A stretch of DNA of 64,000 nt from Henriciella sp045287255 (GCF_045287255.1 NZ_CP137142.1:2922363-2986362), one strand, 5' to 3'; counted from the first letter of the stretch, positions 18,147-27,669 are shown. Program-made: numbers and translations. Notes: generated by a model from the sequence alone, not told the origin.

Positions 18147-19598
18147 ATGAAATTGTTGCGCCATCTTGCAGGCTATTTGCCCGTGAAACTTGCCAGTGCG
18201 ATTGCGTCCTTCGGGGGCGTTTATGTGTTTACGCGCCTGCTCGATGCGGACGAGTATGGGCGCTATGCTCTGATGGTATCGGCCATGGCGCTGATCCATA
18301 CACTCAGCCTGACCCCGGCAGAGGCCGCGGCCTATCGCTTTGCCGGGAAAGCCGGGGCGCAGGGGCGGTTGCCAGACCATTTCCGCACGGCGGTCTCGCT
18401 GACCTTGCGATCCCTTATTGTGACGGTCGTTTTGTTGGTCGCGCTTGGCGCGGCTTTGGGGCGTCTGTCGGACTATCTGGCCATTTTGCCCTGGATTGCG
18501 GTCCTGATGCCGATCAACACGACACTGCAAATGACGCTGGAGGCGCACAAGGCGAGCCAGCAGGTTAGGCGCTATGCCCTTGTTGAGACCACCCGCCTGT
18601 TTGGTGGGTTCATTCTTGGTGCCCTGATTGCCTGGAAAAGCGGGATGGGCGCGGCCAGTCCTTTCATCGGCATGGTGGTCATTGGTGCGATCCTGATTGC
18701 GCCTCAGGGGGCCTGGCTGGCAGGGCAGATCAAAGGCGGGCAAACAAGCCAAAGCCAGCGCCGGGCCTATCTCGCCTATGGCGTACCGATTGCGGCGGCT
18801 TTGGTGCTGGATCTTATTCTCAGCGCCGCGGACCGCTTGCTGATCGCGCTATTTCTCGGAGAAGCCGCGGTTGGCGAGTATGCCGCTGGTTATGGCGTGG
18901 CGGACAAGACGGTTCTCCTGCTTTGCGCGTGGACGGCGATGGCGGGATCGCCCTTGGTGATGGCAGCCTATGAACGCGCTGGCAAAGATGCGGCGCGAGA
19001 TGAAGCGCGCGGTTTGATCACGACCATGTTGCTGATCGGCATACCAGCCGCGACAGGTCTGGCACTGGTTGCTCAGCCACTGGCCGAAGCAATGATTGGT
19101 GAAGACGTGCGCGATGGAGCGATGGCTATCATTCCATGGATTGCTTTTGCCGGGCTGCTCAATGGCTTGCTGATCCATTATTTTTCCGAAGCCTTCCAGC
19201 TGGCGCACAAGACAGCGGAACGGGCTGTGCTGATGTTGGTGCCAGCAGGGGTGAATGTTGTGCTGAATCTGATCCTGATCCCGCAATTTGGGCTAATGGG
19301 AGCCGTGGCCGCCACGGTTATCAGTTATGCACTCGGGATTGTAGTTTTAGGGCTACGAGGACAAAGACATGTTGCCCTCCCACTGCCGCTTTTGGAGGTG
19401 CTGAAAGTCTCACTCGCTGCGCTTGCTATGTGGCCAGTGATTGCCATCCTGCCGGATTGGGGCAGCTGGCCGGAACTGTTCGTAAAGGCAGCCTGTGGCG
19501 GGATGACTTATGCAATCATGGCGTTTCTGCTTGACGCGGGCGGGGCACGCGGTTTTGTGCTGGAGAAACTCAAATCCAGAGCGGGACGCGCTGCGTAA
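18147..19598 (+). CDS. Polysaccharide/oligosaccharide flippase (MOP superfamily)
   Basis: A 483-residue integral membrane protein with 12-14 hydrophobic helices. The N-terminus (a GGVYVFTRLLDADEYGRYAL-like stretch) is the classic opening of Wzx/RfbX-type lipid-linked sugar flippases. It probably flips a lipid-linked oligosaccharide across the inner membrane for exopolysaccharide or O-antigen assembly. No glycosyltransferase or polymerase gene lies nearby, so the pathway cannot be named. It ends eight bases before yciB. Confidence 0.85.
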   Translation: MKLLRHLAGYLPVKLASAIASFGGVYVFTRLLDADEYGRYALMVSAMALIHTLSLTPAEAAAYRFAGKAGAQGRLPDHFRTAVSLTLRSLIVTVVLLVALGAALGRLSDYLAILPWIAVLMPINTTLQMTLEAHKASQQVRRYALVETTRLFGGFILGALIAWKSGMGAASPFIGMVVIGAILIAPQGAWLAGQIKGGQTSQSQRRAYLAYGVPIAAALVLDLILSAADRLLIALFLGEAAVGEYAAGYGVADKTVLLLCAWTAMAGSPLVMAAYERAGKDAARDEARGLITTMLLIGIPAATGLALVAQPLAEAMIGEDVRDGAMAIIPWIAFAGLLNGLLIHYFSEAFQLAHKTAERAVLMLVPAGVNVVLNLILIPQFGLMGAVAATVISYALGIVVLGLRGQRHVALPLPLLEVLKVSLAALAMWPVIAILPDWGSWPELFVKAACGGMTYAIMAFLLDAGGARGFVLEKLKSRAGRAA

Positions 19599-19606
19599 AC
19601 TATATC

Positions 19607-20329
19607 ATGAGCGATACACAAAACGATCTCGGTACCGCAGCCGATAAGGCGAACCAGATTTGGGGCGACCTTGTCCCGGTTATGGCTTTTGTCATTATCT
19701 ATAATGGTATGCGGTTTCTGGCCCCGGAGACTGGCTTCTTCAGCGCCAAGACGGCGCTTTTCTGGGCGACCGGCGCGCTGATTGCGATTACCGCTTTTGT
19801 GATTGGACAGAAGCTGATTACACGCCAGCCCATCCCGCTTTTCCTGATCGTCTCGTCCGTCATCGTTGGCTTCTTTGGTACGCTGGGCATTCTCGCGCAG
19901 AATGAAGCGTTTCTATACGTCAAAGTGACCATCCAGCAGCTTTTCCTCGCCAGTCTGATCTTCCTGCCCATGCTGTTTGGCCTGAATATCTGGCGGGAAA
20001 TGTTCAAGTCCGTCTTTGATCTGCCTGATCATGCATGGACCGTGCTGTCCATTCGCTGGGGCCTGTTCTTTATCGCCATGGCCTTCTGGAATGAGTATCT
20101 GTGGCGCATGTATGCGCCGATTGCAGAACAATGTTTGCCAATCTTCGGTGTGCAGGCCGCACCCTGCGAAGCCTATTCCTTTGCCGGCCTGAGCTTTGGC
20201 GAGAAGGATGCACAGGGGATTTGGGCGAACTGGAAGCTCGGCAATATGGTCATCACCTTCATCTTTGGGGCGCTGAACGTGCCTTACACGCTGAAGCATT
20301 TGCGCCAGCCTGAAGAGGAAGCGGCCTAA
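19607..20329 (+). CDS. yciB: Intracellular septation protein A (YciB/IspZ)
   Basis: A 240-residue inner-membrane protein with five or six helices. Family features include the FFSAKTALFWATG segment after helix 1, ITRQPIPLFLIVSS, and TLSIRWGLFF-like segments (here VLSIRWGLFFIAMAFWNEYLW). YciB proteins influence cell elongation, septation and envelope integrity. It is longer than the E. coli protein (about 180), with an inserted Cys-containing periplasmic loop near residues 175-205. It converges on the Nudix gene with overlapping stop codons. Confidence 0.88.
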   Translation: MSDTQNDLGTAADKANQIWGDLVPVMAFVIIYNGMRFLAPETGFFSAKTALFWATGALIAITAFVIGQKLITRQPIPLFLIVSSVIVGFFGTLGILAQNEAFLYVKVTIQQLFLASLIFLPMLFGLNIWREMFKSVFDLPDHAWTVLSIRWGLFFIAMAFWNEYLWRMYAPIAEQCLPIFGVQAAPCEAYSFAGLSFGEKDAQGIWANWKLGNMVITFIFGALNVPYTLKHLRQPEEEAA

Positions 20330-20862
20330 CGGGTCAGGGCATCTGTCCCTTCTGGATTGGCGAAAGGCGCGAAATTGTCCTGATCACGCGTCGCCGCATA
20401 ATCAGTAAGCGCCCAAACGACGGTTGGAAACGCCAATTCCGACCACGGAATATCCTTCCATTCGAACAGGCCTGACTCCTCGCTCTCTGGCCCAATGCCA
20501 TAACCGCCAATCAGTTTAGCGCGGAACATGACCTGCACTTGCCCGATGCGTGGTACTGAATAGACGGCCAGCACGCGATCAATTTCAATCTTTGCTTCGG
20601 CTTCCTCAAAAGCTTCTCTGGCAGCGGCCTCTTCGACGCTTTCGCCAAGTTCCATAAAGCCTGCCGGAAGCGTCCAGAAGCCTTTGCGCGGCTCAATCGC
20701 GCGCTTGCAGAGTAGGACTTTGCCATCCTGCACAATCACTGCACCGGCAACGATTTTGGGGTTCTGATAGTCAACGAAATCACAGCTCTGACAGACCCTG
20801 CGCTCACGATCATCCCCATGCGGAATTTCAAGTTTGAAGTCAGCTTGCTGTTTTACTGTCAT
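20326..20862 (-). CDS. Nudix hydrolase with N-terminal CxxC
   Basis: A 178-residue Nudix protein. The Nudix box reads GFMELGESVEEAAAREAFEE, with the catalytic REAFEE core; the Gly normally two places after EE is replaced by Glu. A short N-terminal Cys-x-x-Cys segment followed by DYQNPK is typical of the subfamily near NADH/ADP-ribose pyrophosphatases. It should hydrolyse a nucleoside diphosphate derivative in the cytoplasm. The ATG at 20862 is chosen because the conserved protein starts there; the frame remains open upstream without conserved sequence. Confidence 0.88.
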   Translation of the reverse strand: MTVKQQADFKLEIPHGDDRERRVCQSCDFVDYQNPKIVAGAVIVQDGKVLLCKRAIEPRKGFWTLPAGFMELGESVEEAAAREAFEEAEAKIEIDRVLAVYSVPRIGQVQVMFRAKLIGGYGIGPESEESGLFEWKDIPWSELAFPTVVWALTDYAATRDQDNFAPFANPEGTDALTR

Positions 20863-20963
20863 TATTTTGTAAGGCTCTCGCTTTAAAAGGGAATCAAATT
20901 GATCTGCATACGGCGCACTGTAAGTGTATAAGGCGTCAGACAGACACAACTAGGGCCGTGCAA

Positions 20964-21488
20964 ATGGGCAAGCAAGACTATAAGCCGGATTTCAGCTTGG
21001 GGCGCTCTGCCACGCATTTACTGCACCGGGCCCAGCAAATGGCGGTCAACCTGTCTGCCGAGGCGCTCGCCAAGAAGGGTCTGACCATTCGTCAGTTTGC
21101 TGTGCTGGCTGCTCTGCATGAGGAAGACGGCCAGAGCCAGTCGAGCCTTGTCGATATGACGGGCATCGATCGCTCTACGTTGGCGGACATGGTTGCGCGA
21201 ATGGAAAAAAGCGGTCTGGTGGCTCGCGTCACATCCAAGGAAGATGCCCGCGCCAAGGCTGTCTCGCTGACAGAAGCGGGTGAAGAAGCCTATCAGAACG
21301 CCGTGCCAACGGTTGAAGAAGCCGATGAAATCCTGATCGAGGATTTGCGCAAATCGCGCCGGGCCAGCCTGATTGAATCGCTCGCCGTCATCAGCGGCCT
21401 TGAAGTCGAGGAAGAAGAAGACGAAGGCGAGATCAAGAAGCGCAAAAAAGCGATGAAAAAGAAAAAGAAGAAAAAGCGCGCGAAATAG
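20964..21488 (+). CDS. MarR-family regulator with poly-lysine tail
   Basis: A 174-residue winged-helix regulator. The recognition region SQSSLVDMTGIDRSTLADMV and the wing VTSKEDARAKAVSLT are clear. After about residue 145 the protein ends in an acidic run (EEEEDEGE) and then about 20 residues that are nearly all Lys or Arg. The ATG at 20964 fits the AGGG at 20952-20955 better than the GTG two codons earlier. It is divergent from the Nudix gene. Target unknown; the tail is not part of the MarR fold and may bind nucleic acid nonspecifically. Confidence 0.87.
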   Translation: MGKQDYKPDFSLGRSATHLLHRAQQMAVNLSAEALAKKGLTIRQFAVLAALHEEDGQSQSSLVDMTGIDRSTLADMVARMEKSGLVARVTSKEDARAKAVSLTEAGEEAYQNAVPTVEEADEILIEDLRKSRRASLIESLAVISGLEVEEEEDEGEIKKRKKAMKKKKKKKRAK

Positions 21489-21492
21489 CGGC

Positions 21493-22023
21493 CTAGCCGT
21501 CAAGCGCGGCCTTTAAATCTCCGATATTATCTTCATCGATAATCCCGCGAATGTGCAGGATAATCTTGCCTTCACGGTCGATCACGAAAGTCTCCGGAAC
21601 GCCGGTGAGGCCAAATTCCAGACCGCCCTGCCCATCGCGATCCGTCCCGATCTCCGTATACGGATCGCCGAGTTCATCCAGGAACGCTTTCGTCGCTGCG
21701 TCCTGATCCTTGTAGGCGAGGCCATAAAGCTGGTCGGGATAGTCTTGCGCCAGCTCGGTCAGCATAGGGTGCTCCACCCGGCAAGGCGCGCACCATGAGG
21801 CAAACAGGTTAACCGCGATCGGCTTGTCGCCCGGAGGCGGGGCGAAACTGAAGCTCCCTTCCGCCATGAAACGGGGAAATTCGCGATCCGGGGCGAGGCG
21901 TACCACTGTGCCCTCATCGGCTTTTTCGAAGGTCTTCTTTTCCGGATTGTAGAGCTGCAGCGCAGTAATCCCGCCAATCGCGAGTAAGGCAGCAAGCGGA
22001 AGAGCGGCCATCCAACGCTTCAT
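21493..22023 (-). CDS. ccmG: CcmG/DsbE thiol:disulfide interchange protein
   Basis: A 176-residue membrane-tethered thioredoxin. One N-terminal helix (about residues 5-22) anchors it with the domain in the periplasm. The active site is WCAPC in NLFASWCAPCRVEHP, and GVPETFVID carries the cis-proline loop. It reduces apocytochrome c or CcmH so that heme can be attached. It is the last gene of the ccmABCDG operon, and its ATG shares one base with the ccmD stop (TGATG). Confidence 0.95.
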   Translation of the reverse strand: MKRWMAALPLAALLAIGGITALQLYNPEKKTFEKADEGTVVRLAPDREFPRFMAEGSFSFAPPPGDKPIAVNLFASWCAPCRVEHPMLTELAQDYPDQLYGLAYKDQDAATKAFLDELGDPYTEIGTDRDGQGGLEFGLTGVPETFVIDREGKIILHIRGIIDEDNIGDLKAALDG

Positions 22024-22172
22024 CAGTTATCCCCTTCGCGCATCCGTTCAAGTCGGGCTTTATTGAGCCGGGTGCGGATCGTGACATAGACACCCAGAAC
22101 AATCGGTAAGGCGACGCCCATACTAATGATGGACCAGAGAAAAGCGGCATTATCATCCATTGGCATGGTCAT
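22023..22172 (-). CDS. ccmD: CcmD heme exporter small membrane protein
   Basis: A 49-residue protein: short polar N-terminus (MTMPMDDNAAFLW), one membrane helix (about residues 11-30) and a basic tail (TIRTRLNKARLERMREGDN). That size, topology and place between ccmC and ccmG match CcmD, which links holo-CcmE release to the CcmABC complex. It starts five bases after the ccmC stop, behind GGGAG; two further ATGs lie two and four codons downstream. Its TGA overlaps the ccmG start. Confidence 0.9.
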   Translation of the reverse strand: MTMPMDDNAAFLWSIISMGVALPIVLGVYVTIRTRLNKARLERMREGDN

Positions 22173-22177
22173 GATGA

Positions 22178-22909
22178 TCAATCTCCCGCCAGTCGCCGCG
22201 CCATCAAGGCATCGGCCTGTTGCCCGAACACTTCGGCGCGCATCAGGGTCAGGGTGAGCGCAGCCACAATCAGGCCCTGTCCGACAAAGCCGATCAGCAG
22301 AGGCTGGAGGTAGATCCAGTCCATGGCCGGGCCCTCAGCGCGGATGACACTTGGCCCCTGATGGATGCTGGCCCAGATATCAACTGAGACGCGGATCAGG
22401 GGAACGTTGATGATGCCGACCATGGCGAGGATGGCGCCGGCGCGAGCCGCTTTCTGCCGTGTCTCAAGCGCCGCGCGCAGGGCCATATAGCCAAGGAAGA
22501 GGAAGAAGAGGACAAGCACGCTCATCATACGCGGATCATCCCACAGCCACCATGTGCCCCAGGTTGGCTTGCCCCAGATGCTGCCCGTGGCAAGGCAAAG
22601 TGCGGTATAGGCAGCCCCGATAGGGGCGATGGCACGCGCGGCAATATCGGCCAGCTCATGCCGCCAGATGAACCAGACAAAGCTTGCTACTGCGAGGCCG
22701 ACATAGAGGCCCATACAGAGCCAGGCACTCGGCACATGAATGAACAGGGCGCGGAAAATATGCCCGCCCTGAACCTCGTCAGTTGGAACGATAAACAGGC
22801 CCTGCCACAGGCCATAGGCGAACAGGAGTGCGCCAATGGCGGCTGAAATCGGAATGGCCCATTTGGAAAAGGCCATAAAACGGTGCGGATTAGCGAGAAT
22901 GGACCACAT
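22178..22909 (-). CDS. ccmC: CcmC heme handling protein
   Basis: A 243-residue protein with six membrane helices. The periplasmic Trp-rich motif WGTWWLWDDPRM is present, as are the two flanking conserved histidines (FIHVPSAW before it; SIHQGPSV after it). CcmC loads heme onto the chaperone CcmE during cytochrome c maturation system I. It is the third gene of the operon, 20 bases after ccmB. ccmE, ccmF and ccmH are not in this window. Confidence 0.96.
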   Translation of the reverse strand: MWSILANPHRFMAFSKWAIPISAAIGALLFAYGLWQGLFIVPTDEVQGGHIFRALFIHVPSAWLCMGLYVGLAVASFVWFIWRHELADIAARAIAPIGAAYTALCLATGSIWGKPTWGTWWLWDDPRMMSVLVLFFLFLGYMALRAALETRQKAARAGAILAMVGIINVPLIRVSVDIWASIHQGPSVIRAEGPAMDWIYLQPLLIGFVGQGLIVAALTLTLMRAEVFGQQADALMARRLAGD

Positions 22910-22929
22910 GTTTTTTGCTTACCCTGCTG

Positions 22930-23592
22930 TTAGTCCGCCGCCAAGCGTAAAGCCGCGCCCATCGCAGCGGGTGCGACACCCAGGGCAAACAGGCCAGAGG
23001 CGGCGAGCAAGAGGCCCGGCGTACTGTCTAAACCGTCCTGAAGAGCGAGCGTTCCAAAAATCACGGTCGGCAAATAGAAGGGCAGCGCGATGAGCGCTAT
23101 AAGTAAACCTCCGCGGGCGACACTCGCCGAAAGCGCTGCGGCGACCCCGCCCCAGAGGAAAAAGGTCAGCCCGCCAAGGCCGTAAGCAATCATGGCCGGG
23201 AGTGTCTGGTTGGCGGGTACTTCCAGCATCAAGCCAAGGAGCGGGGACAGCAAAACCAGTGGTAAGCCAGAAACCAGCCAATGCGCGAGCGCTTTGGAGA
23301 GCGCGATCAGGGAAATCGAAGCCTCTTCCTGAACCCAGAGGTCCAGCGCGCCGTCCTGAAGATCGGCTTGAAACACCCGCTCCAGCGTTACGAAAGACGC
23401 AAGTGCGAGCGCGAGCCACAAGATGCCGGGGCCAATCCGGGCGAGAATTTCAGTCTCTGAGCCAAGCGTGAAAGGCACAAGTACGGCTGTGCCTGCAAAA
23501 AAACCGAGCGGCAGCAAGGCACCAGCCCCACTCGCCCAAGCTTCTGAGAAAGCCTGCCGGAAGGCTGAAGAGAGGGGGGCGGCGCTGCTCAC
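22930..23592 (-). CDS. ccmB: CcmB heme exporter permease
   Basis: A 220-residue membrane protein with six hydrophobic segments, the permease partner of CcmA. Family features include FFAGTAVLVPFTLG in helix 1 and the FQADLQDGALDLW loop. With CcmA, C and D it uses ATP to release heme-loaded CcmE. Its ATG overlaps the ccmA stop (ATGA, 23589-23592), so the two are translationally coupled. Confidence 0.95.
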   Translation of the reverse strand: MSSAAPLSSAFRQAFSEAWASGAGALLPLGFFAGTAVLVPFTLGSETEILARIGPGILWLALALASFVTLERVFQADLQDGALDLWVQEEASISLIALSKALAHWLVSGLPLVLLSPLLGLMLEVPANQTLPAMIAYGLGGLTFFLWGGVAAALSASVARGGLLIALIALPFYLPTVIFGTLALQDGLDSTPGLLLAASGLFALGVAPAAMGAALRLAAD

Positions 23593-24164
23593 AGCACCAC
23601 CTCCCGACTTGCCTCAATCGGGGCGGAGCCATGCAGGGCGGCGATGACGGCACCGCCTGCTCTGCGGTGAGAGGTTACCATATCGGCAAGCAGAGCCTGT
23701 CCATCTGTATCAAGCGCGTTGAATGGCTCGTCCAGGAGCCAGACTTTGCGATCAGACAGCAGCAGTCGCCCAAGCGCGGTGCGGCGCTTCTGCCCGGCGG
23801 ACAGCATACGGGTGGGCACATCAGCGGGCCGGGTCATCGCCATTTTGGCAAGGATAGCTTCAATATCGGCATCACTGCCCCAGACCTTGGCCCAATGCTG
23901 TAAATGACTGCGCGGGGTTTCATGGGGTTTCAGGCCATTGGTATGGCCAATCCAGTGATGACGGCAGGTGCGTGTGACCTTGCCGGACTGGGGTTCGCTG
24001 AGGCCCGCAAGCTGGCGTAATAGCGTGGTTTTTCCCGTGCCATTCTTGCCGCGCAGGAAGACCGCTTCCCCGCCCTGCACCTCTATTGAGAGGTCGCGGA
24101 ACAGGATACGCTCACCGCGGACAGCGCCCAAAGCGTCGCCAATAATCAGCTTATCCCCGCTCAA
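23589..24164 (-). CDS. ccmA: CcmA heme exporter ATPase
   Basis: A 191-residue ABC ATPase. Walker A is GKNGTGKTTLLR, the signature region is MLSAGQKRRTALGRLLL, and Walker B is VWLLDEPFNALD. The short length and the RFRGLSP-like replacement by LSAGQKRR are typical of CcmA. First gene of ccmABCDG, transcribed divergently from acnA across a 111-base gap. Confidence 0.95.
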   Translation of the reverse strand: MSGDKLIIGDALGAVRGERILFRDLSIEVQGGEAVFLRGKNGTGKTTLLRQLAGLSEPQSGKVTRTCRHHWIGHTNGLKPHETPRSHLQHWAKVWGSDADIEAILAKMAMTRPADVPTRMLSAGQKRRTALGRLLLSDRKVWLLDEPFNALDTDGQALLADMVTSHRRAGGAVIAALHGSAPIEASREVVL

Positions 24165-24275
24165 ACCACTGCCTCTCGTCCAAAAGCCGCATACCCGTGC
24201 GATTGCGCTTCCCCCTTACCCGGTATAGGAAGCGGGCAAAACCCATACATATGCAGCAGAGAGGTCCGAATACCC

Positions 24276-26963
24276 ATGCCTTCCCTCGACAGTTTCAAGG
24301 CCCGCAAGACGCTTACCGTAAACGGTAAGGATTACACTTACTACTCCCTCGATGCCGCAGCCGAAAATGGCCTCGGTGATGTCTCCAAACTGCCGGCATC
24401 CCTGAAAGTGCTGCTGGAAAACATGCTGCGCAATGAAGACGGTACCAGCGTGACCAAGGCTGATATCGAGGCCTTCAAGACCTGGATCGACAATGGCGGG
24501 AAGGTCACTCACGAGATCGCCTATCGCCCGGCCCGCGTACTGATGCAGGACTTTACCGGTGTTCCGGCTGTGGTTGACCTTGCTGCGATGCGCGATGCCG
24601 CGCAAAAGCTCGGCGCAAACGCCGAGGCGATCAACCCGCAGGTTCCGGTTGATCTGGTCATTGACCACTCTGTCATGGTTGACAGTTTTGCTGGTCCGGA
24701 CAGCTTCAAGAAAAATGTTGAGATCGAATATCAGCGCAATCAGGAGCGCTATGAGTTCCTGCGCTGGGGCTCAACCGCGTTCAAGAATTTCCGCGTTGTC
24801 CCGCCCGGCACAGGTATCTGTCACCAGGTGAACCTTGAATATCTTGGCCAGACGGTCTGGACCAAGGAAGAGAATGGCGAAACCGTCGCTTATCCGGACA
24901 CTTGTGTTGGTACAGACTCTCACACAACCATGATTAACGGCCTGTCCGTGCTCGGTTGGGGTGTTGGCGGGATTGAGGCCGAAGCCGCGATGCTTGGTCA
25001 GCCTGTTTCCATGCTGATCCCGGAAGTCATCGGCTTCAAACTGACGGGTAAGCTGCCAGAAGGCGCAACGGCGACGGACCTTGTCCTGACCGTGACGAAA
25101 ATGATGCGCGATTTCGGTGTGGTTGGGAAATTCACCGAGTTCTTCGGCCCTGGCCTGGCTAACCTGACACTGGAAGATCAGGCGACGCTTTCAAACATGT
25201 CGCCAGAGTTTGGCTCAACCTGTGCCTTCTTCCCTGTCGATGGCGACACATTGCGTTATCTGCAGAATACAGGCCGTGATGCGGACCGTCTTGAGCTGGT
25301 TGAAGCTTATGCCAAAGCCCAGGGCTATTGGGGTCCAGAGATGGCTGAGCCGGTCTTCACCAACACGATTGAGCTCGATCTTTCGACTGTTGTGCCAAGC
25401 ATTTCCGGTCCGAAACGCCCGCAGGACCAGGTGCTGCTCTCAGAGGCTGACACCAAGTTTGCCGAAGCGATGGTCAAGGAATTTGGCAAAGCAGCTGACG
25501 CGGCTGAGCCTATCGCCGTTAACGGCGAAGACTATACCGTTACACATGGCGATGTATTCATCGCGGCGATTACCTCTTGTACCAATACGTCTAATCCAAG
25601 CGTGCTGATTGCAGCGGGTCTGGTGGCGCGTAAGGCTGCTGCACTTGGCCTGAATCGCAAGCCTTGGGTCAAGACATCGCTGGCTCCGGGATCACAGGTT
25701 GTGACCGACTATCTCGATAAAGCGAACCTGACAGATGACCTCAATGCGTTGGGCTTCAACCTGGTTGGATATGGCTGTACGACTTGTATCGGCAACTCGG
25801 GTCCACTTGATCCAGATCTCGCTCAAGCGATTGCCGATGGCGACCTGGTGTCGTGTTCTGTGCTCTCTGGAAACCGTAACTTCGAAGGCCGGATTGGCCC
25901 GGATATCAAGGCGAACTATCTCGCCTCGCCGCCGCTCGTGGTCGCCTATGCGATTGCTGGCACTCTGCGCACCAACATCACGACTGAGCCATTGGGTCAG
26001 GACAAGGATGGCAACGACGTCTACCTGAAGGATATCTGGCCAAGCAGCCATGAGATCGCCGAGATCATGGCGGAGTGCGTGACGCCACAAATGTTCTCAG
26101 ACCGCTATTCAGACGTCTTCAAGGGCGATGAGCACTGGCAGGGGATCGAAGTCTCCGGTGGTCAGACCTATGGCTGGCCAATGGGGTCCACCTATGTTCA
26201 GAACCCGCCTTACTTTGAAGGTATGGGCCTTAGCCCGGAAGCACCATCTGATGTGCACCATGCGCGTGTTCTGGCGCTGTTTGGCGACTCGATCACAACC
26301 GACCACATTTCTCCGGCCGGTTCGATCAAGGCCTCCAGCCCTGCAGGTGAGTATCTGCAAAGCAATCAGGTCAATGTCGTCGACTTTAACTCTTACGGCT
26401 CGCGCCGTGGGAACCATGAAGTCATGATGCGCGGCACGTTCGCGAATATTCGCATCAAGAACCAGATGGTTCCGGGTGTTGAGGGCGGTGTTACTGTGCA
26501 TCACCCATCGGGTGACCAGATGGCCATCTATGATGCCGCGATGCGGTATCAGGAGCAGAATGTCCCGCTCGTTGTGTTTGCCGGACATCTCTATGGTAAC
26601 GGCTCATCGCGCGACTGGGCTGCGAAGGGGACGATCCTGCTTGGCGTTAAAGCCGTGATCGCCGGATCGTTCGAGCGTATTCACCGCTCTAACCTGATCG
26701 GTATGGGCGTCCTGCCGCTTGAGTTTGAAGAGGGCACAAGCTGGGAAAGCCTCGGCCTGAAAGGCGACGAGCAGGTCACGATTGAGGGTATCAACGACAT
26801 CAAGCCACGTCAGAAAGTCGAAGTGAAAATCGTCCGCGCGGACAATACATCGATCACGGCGAACACGGTTGTGCGGATCGATACTGACAATGAGCTCGAC
26901 TATTATCGCAATGGCGGCATCCTGCACTATGTGCTGCGCAACCTTGCGAACGACGCCGCATAA
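24276..26963 (+). CDS. acnA: Aconitate hydratase A
   Basis: An 895-residue aconitase that interconverts citrate and isocitrate in the TCA cycle. The three [4Fe-4S] ligands are visible as Cys435 (ITSCTNTSNPS), Cys501 and Cys504 (YGCTTCIGNSG), the same numbers as in E. coli AcnA, so the IRP1/AcnA numbering is intact. The DSHTTMINGLSVLGWGVGGIEAE stretch and the C-terminal swivel domain with GSSRDWAAKGT are complete. AGAGAGG precedes the ATG. A DUF1223 gene follows 58 bases downstream, a pairing frequent in this class. Confidence 0.97.
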   Translation: MPSLDSFKARKTLTVNGKDYTYYSLDAAAENGLGDVSKLPASLKVLLENMLRNEDGTSVTKADIEAFKTWIDNGGKVTHEIAYRPARVLMQDFTGVPAVVDLAAMRDAAQKLGANAEAINPQVPVDLVIDHSVMVDSFAGPDSFKKNVEIEYQRNQERYEFLRWGSTAFKNFRVVPPGTGICHQVNLEYLGQTVWTKEENGETVAYPDTCVGTDSHTTMINGLSVLGWGVGGIEAEAAMLGQPVSMLIPEVIGFKLTGKLPEGATATDLVLTVTKMMRDFGVVGKFTEFFGPGLANLTLEDQATLSNMSPEFGSTCAFFPVDGDTLRYLQNTGRDADRLELVEAYAKAQGYWGPEMAEPVFTNTIELDLSTVVPSISGPKRPQDQVLLSEADTKFAEAMVKEFGKAADAAEPIAVNGEDYTVTHGDVFIAAITSCTNTSNPSVLIAAGLVARKAAALGLNRKPWVKTSLAPGSQVVTDYLDKANLTDDLNALGFNLVGYGCTTCIGNSGPLDPDLAQAIADGDLVSCSVLSGNRNFEGRIGPDIKANYLASPPLVVAYAIAGTLRTNITTEPLGQDKDGNDVYLKDIWPSSHEIAEIMAECVTPQMFSDRYSDVFKGDEHWQGIEVSGGQTYGWPMGSTYVQNPPYFEGMGLSPEAPSDVHHARVLALFGDSITTDHISPAGSIKASSPAGEYLQSNQVNVVDFNSYGSRRGNHEVMMRGTFANIRIKNQMVPGVEGGVTVHHPSGDQMAIYDAAMRYQEQNVPLVVFAGHLYGNGSSRDWAAKGTILLGVKAVIAGSFERIHRSNLIGMGVLPLEFEEGTSWESLGLKGDEQVTIEGINDIKPRQKVEVKIVRADNTSITANTVVRIDTDNELDYYRNGGILHYVLRNLANDAA

Positions 26964-27021
26964 AACAGTTCTAACGAACTCGTGAGTCCCAAAAGGGCGG
27001 GGAAAGGGTTATGTATCGCGC

Positions 27022-27669
27022 ATGATCCGTTTCCTCGCCCTTTTTGTATCTCTACTTACCCTGTCTGCGCCTGCTGTTTTTGCGGAAACAGAAGAGTCAA
27101 AGCCGGTTCTGGTGGAACTGTTCGCCAATCAGAATTGCGCGGCCTGTCCGCAGGCCCACAAGACAATGCGAGAGGTTGAAGCGAGCCGGGATGATGTTCT
27201 GATCCTGACCTGGATTGTCGATTATTGGGATTATCTGGGAGAGCCAGACCCGATGGCGATGCCAGAATCGAAGGAGCGTCAGGCGAGCTATGCCGAGCAG
27301 ATGGGCCTGCGCGCGCCCTACACCCCGCAAAGCATATATAATGGCGTCAAGGAATGCCCCGGCCCGCGCAAACGGCAGGTTGTGAAGAATATCGAGAAAC
27401 TATCTAAGGCTCCGACACACCCTCTGCTGCTTAGTGAGGCGGCTGGGCGTATCTCTGTGTCTGGCGAGGCGGAAGGCGCATATCACCTGGTTGAGGTACA
27501 TTATGCCAGCCCTGAGGCGCACGATACAGACATGGTCAATCCGGTGATGTCGATGCGTGTGCTGGATAGTATGGCGGACGCCCCACATGCCTGTATCCGC
27601 TATTGTGTGATCTTGCTGCAATCGCCCGAGACCGGAGAGATTGCCGCGTTCTGGCAGCCAGAGACATAA
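27022..27669 (+). CDS. DUF1223 secreted thioredoxin-like protein
   Basis: A 215-residue protein with a cleavable signal peptide (about 21 residues, ending VFA). The DUF1223 marks are all present: VELFANQNCAACPQAHK with a CxxC, DYWDYLG, RQASYAEQMG and YTPQSIYNGV. The family is thioredoxin-like and periplasmic; its client is not known. The location after acnA is common and may reflect cotranscription rather than shared function. No terminator is visible between the two. Confidence 0.9.
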   Translation: MIRFLALFVSLLTLSAPAVFAETEESKPVLVELFANQNCAACPQAHKTMREVEASRDDVLILTWIVDYWDYLGEPDPMAMPESKERQASYAEQMGLRAPYTPQSIYNGVKECPGPRKRQVVKNIEKLSKAPTHPLLLSEAAGRISVSGEAEGAYHLVEVHYASPEAHDTDMVNPVMSMRVLDSMADAPHACIRYCVILLQSPETGEIAAFWQPET

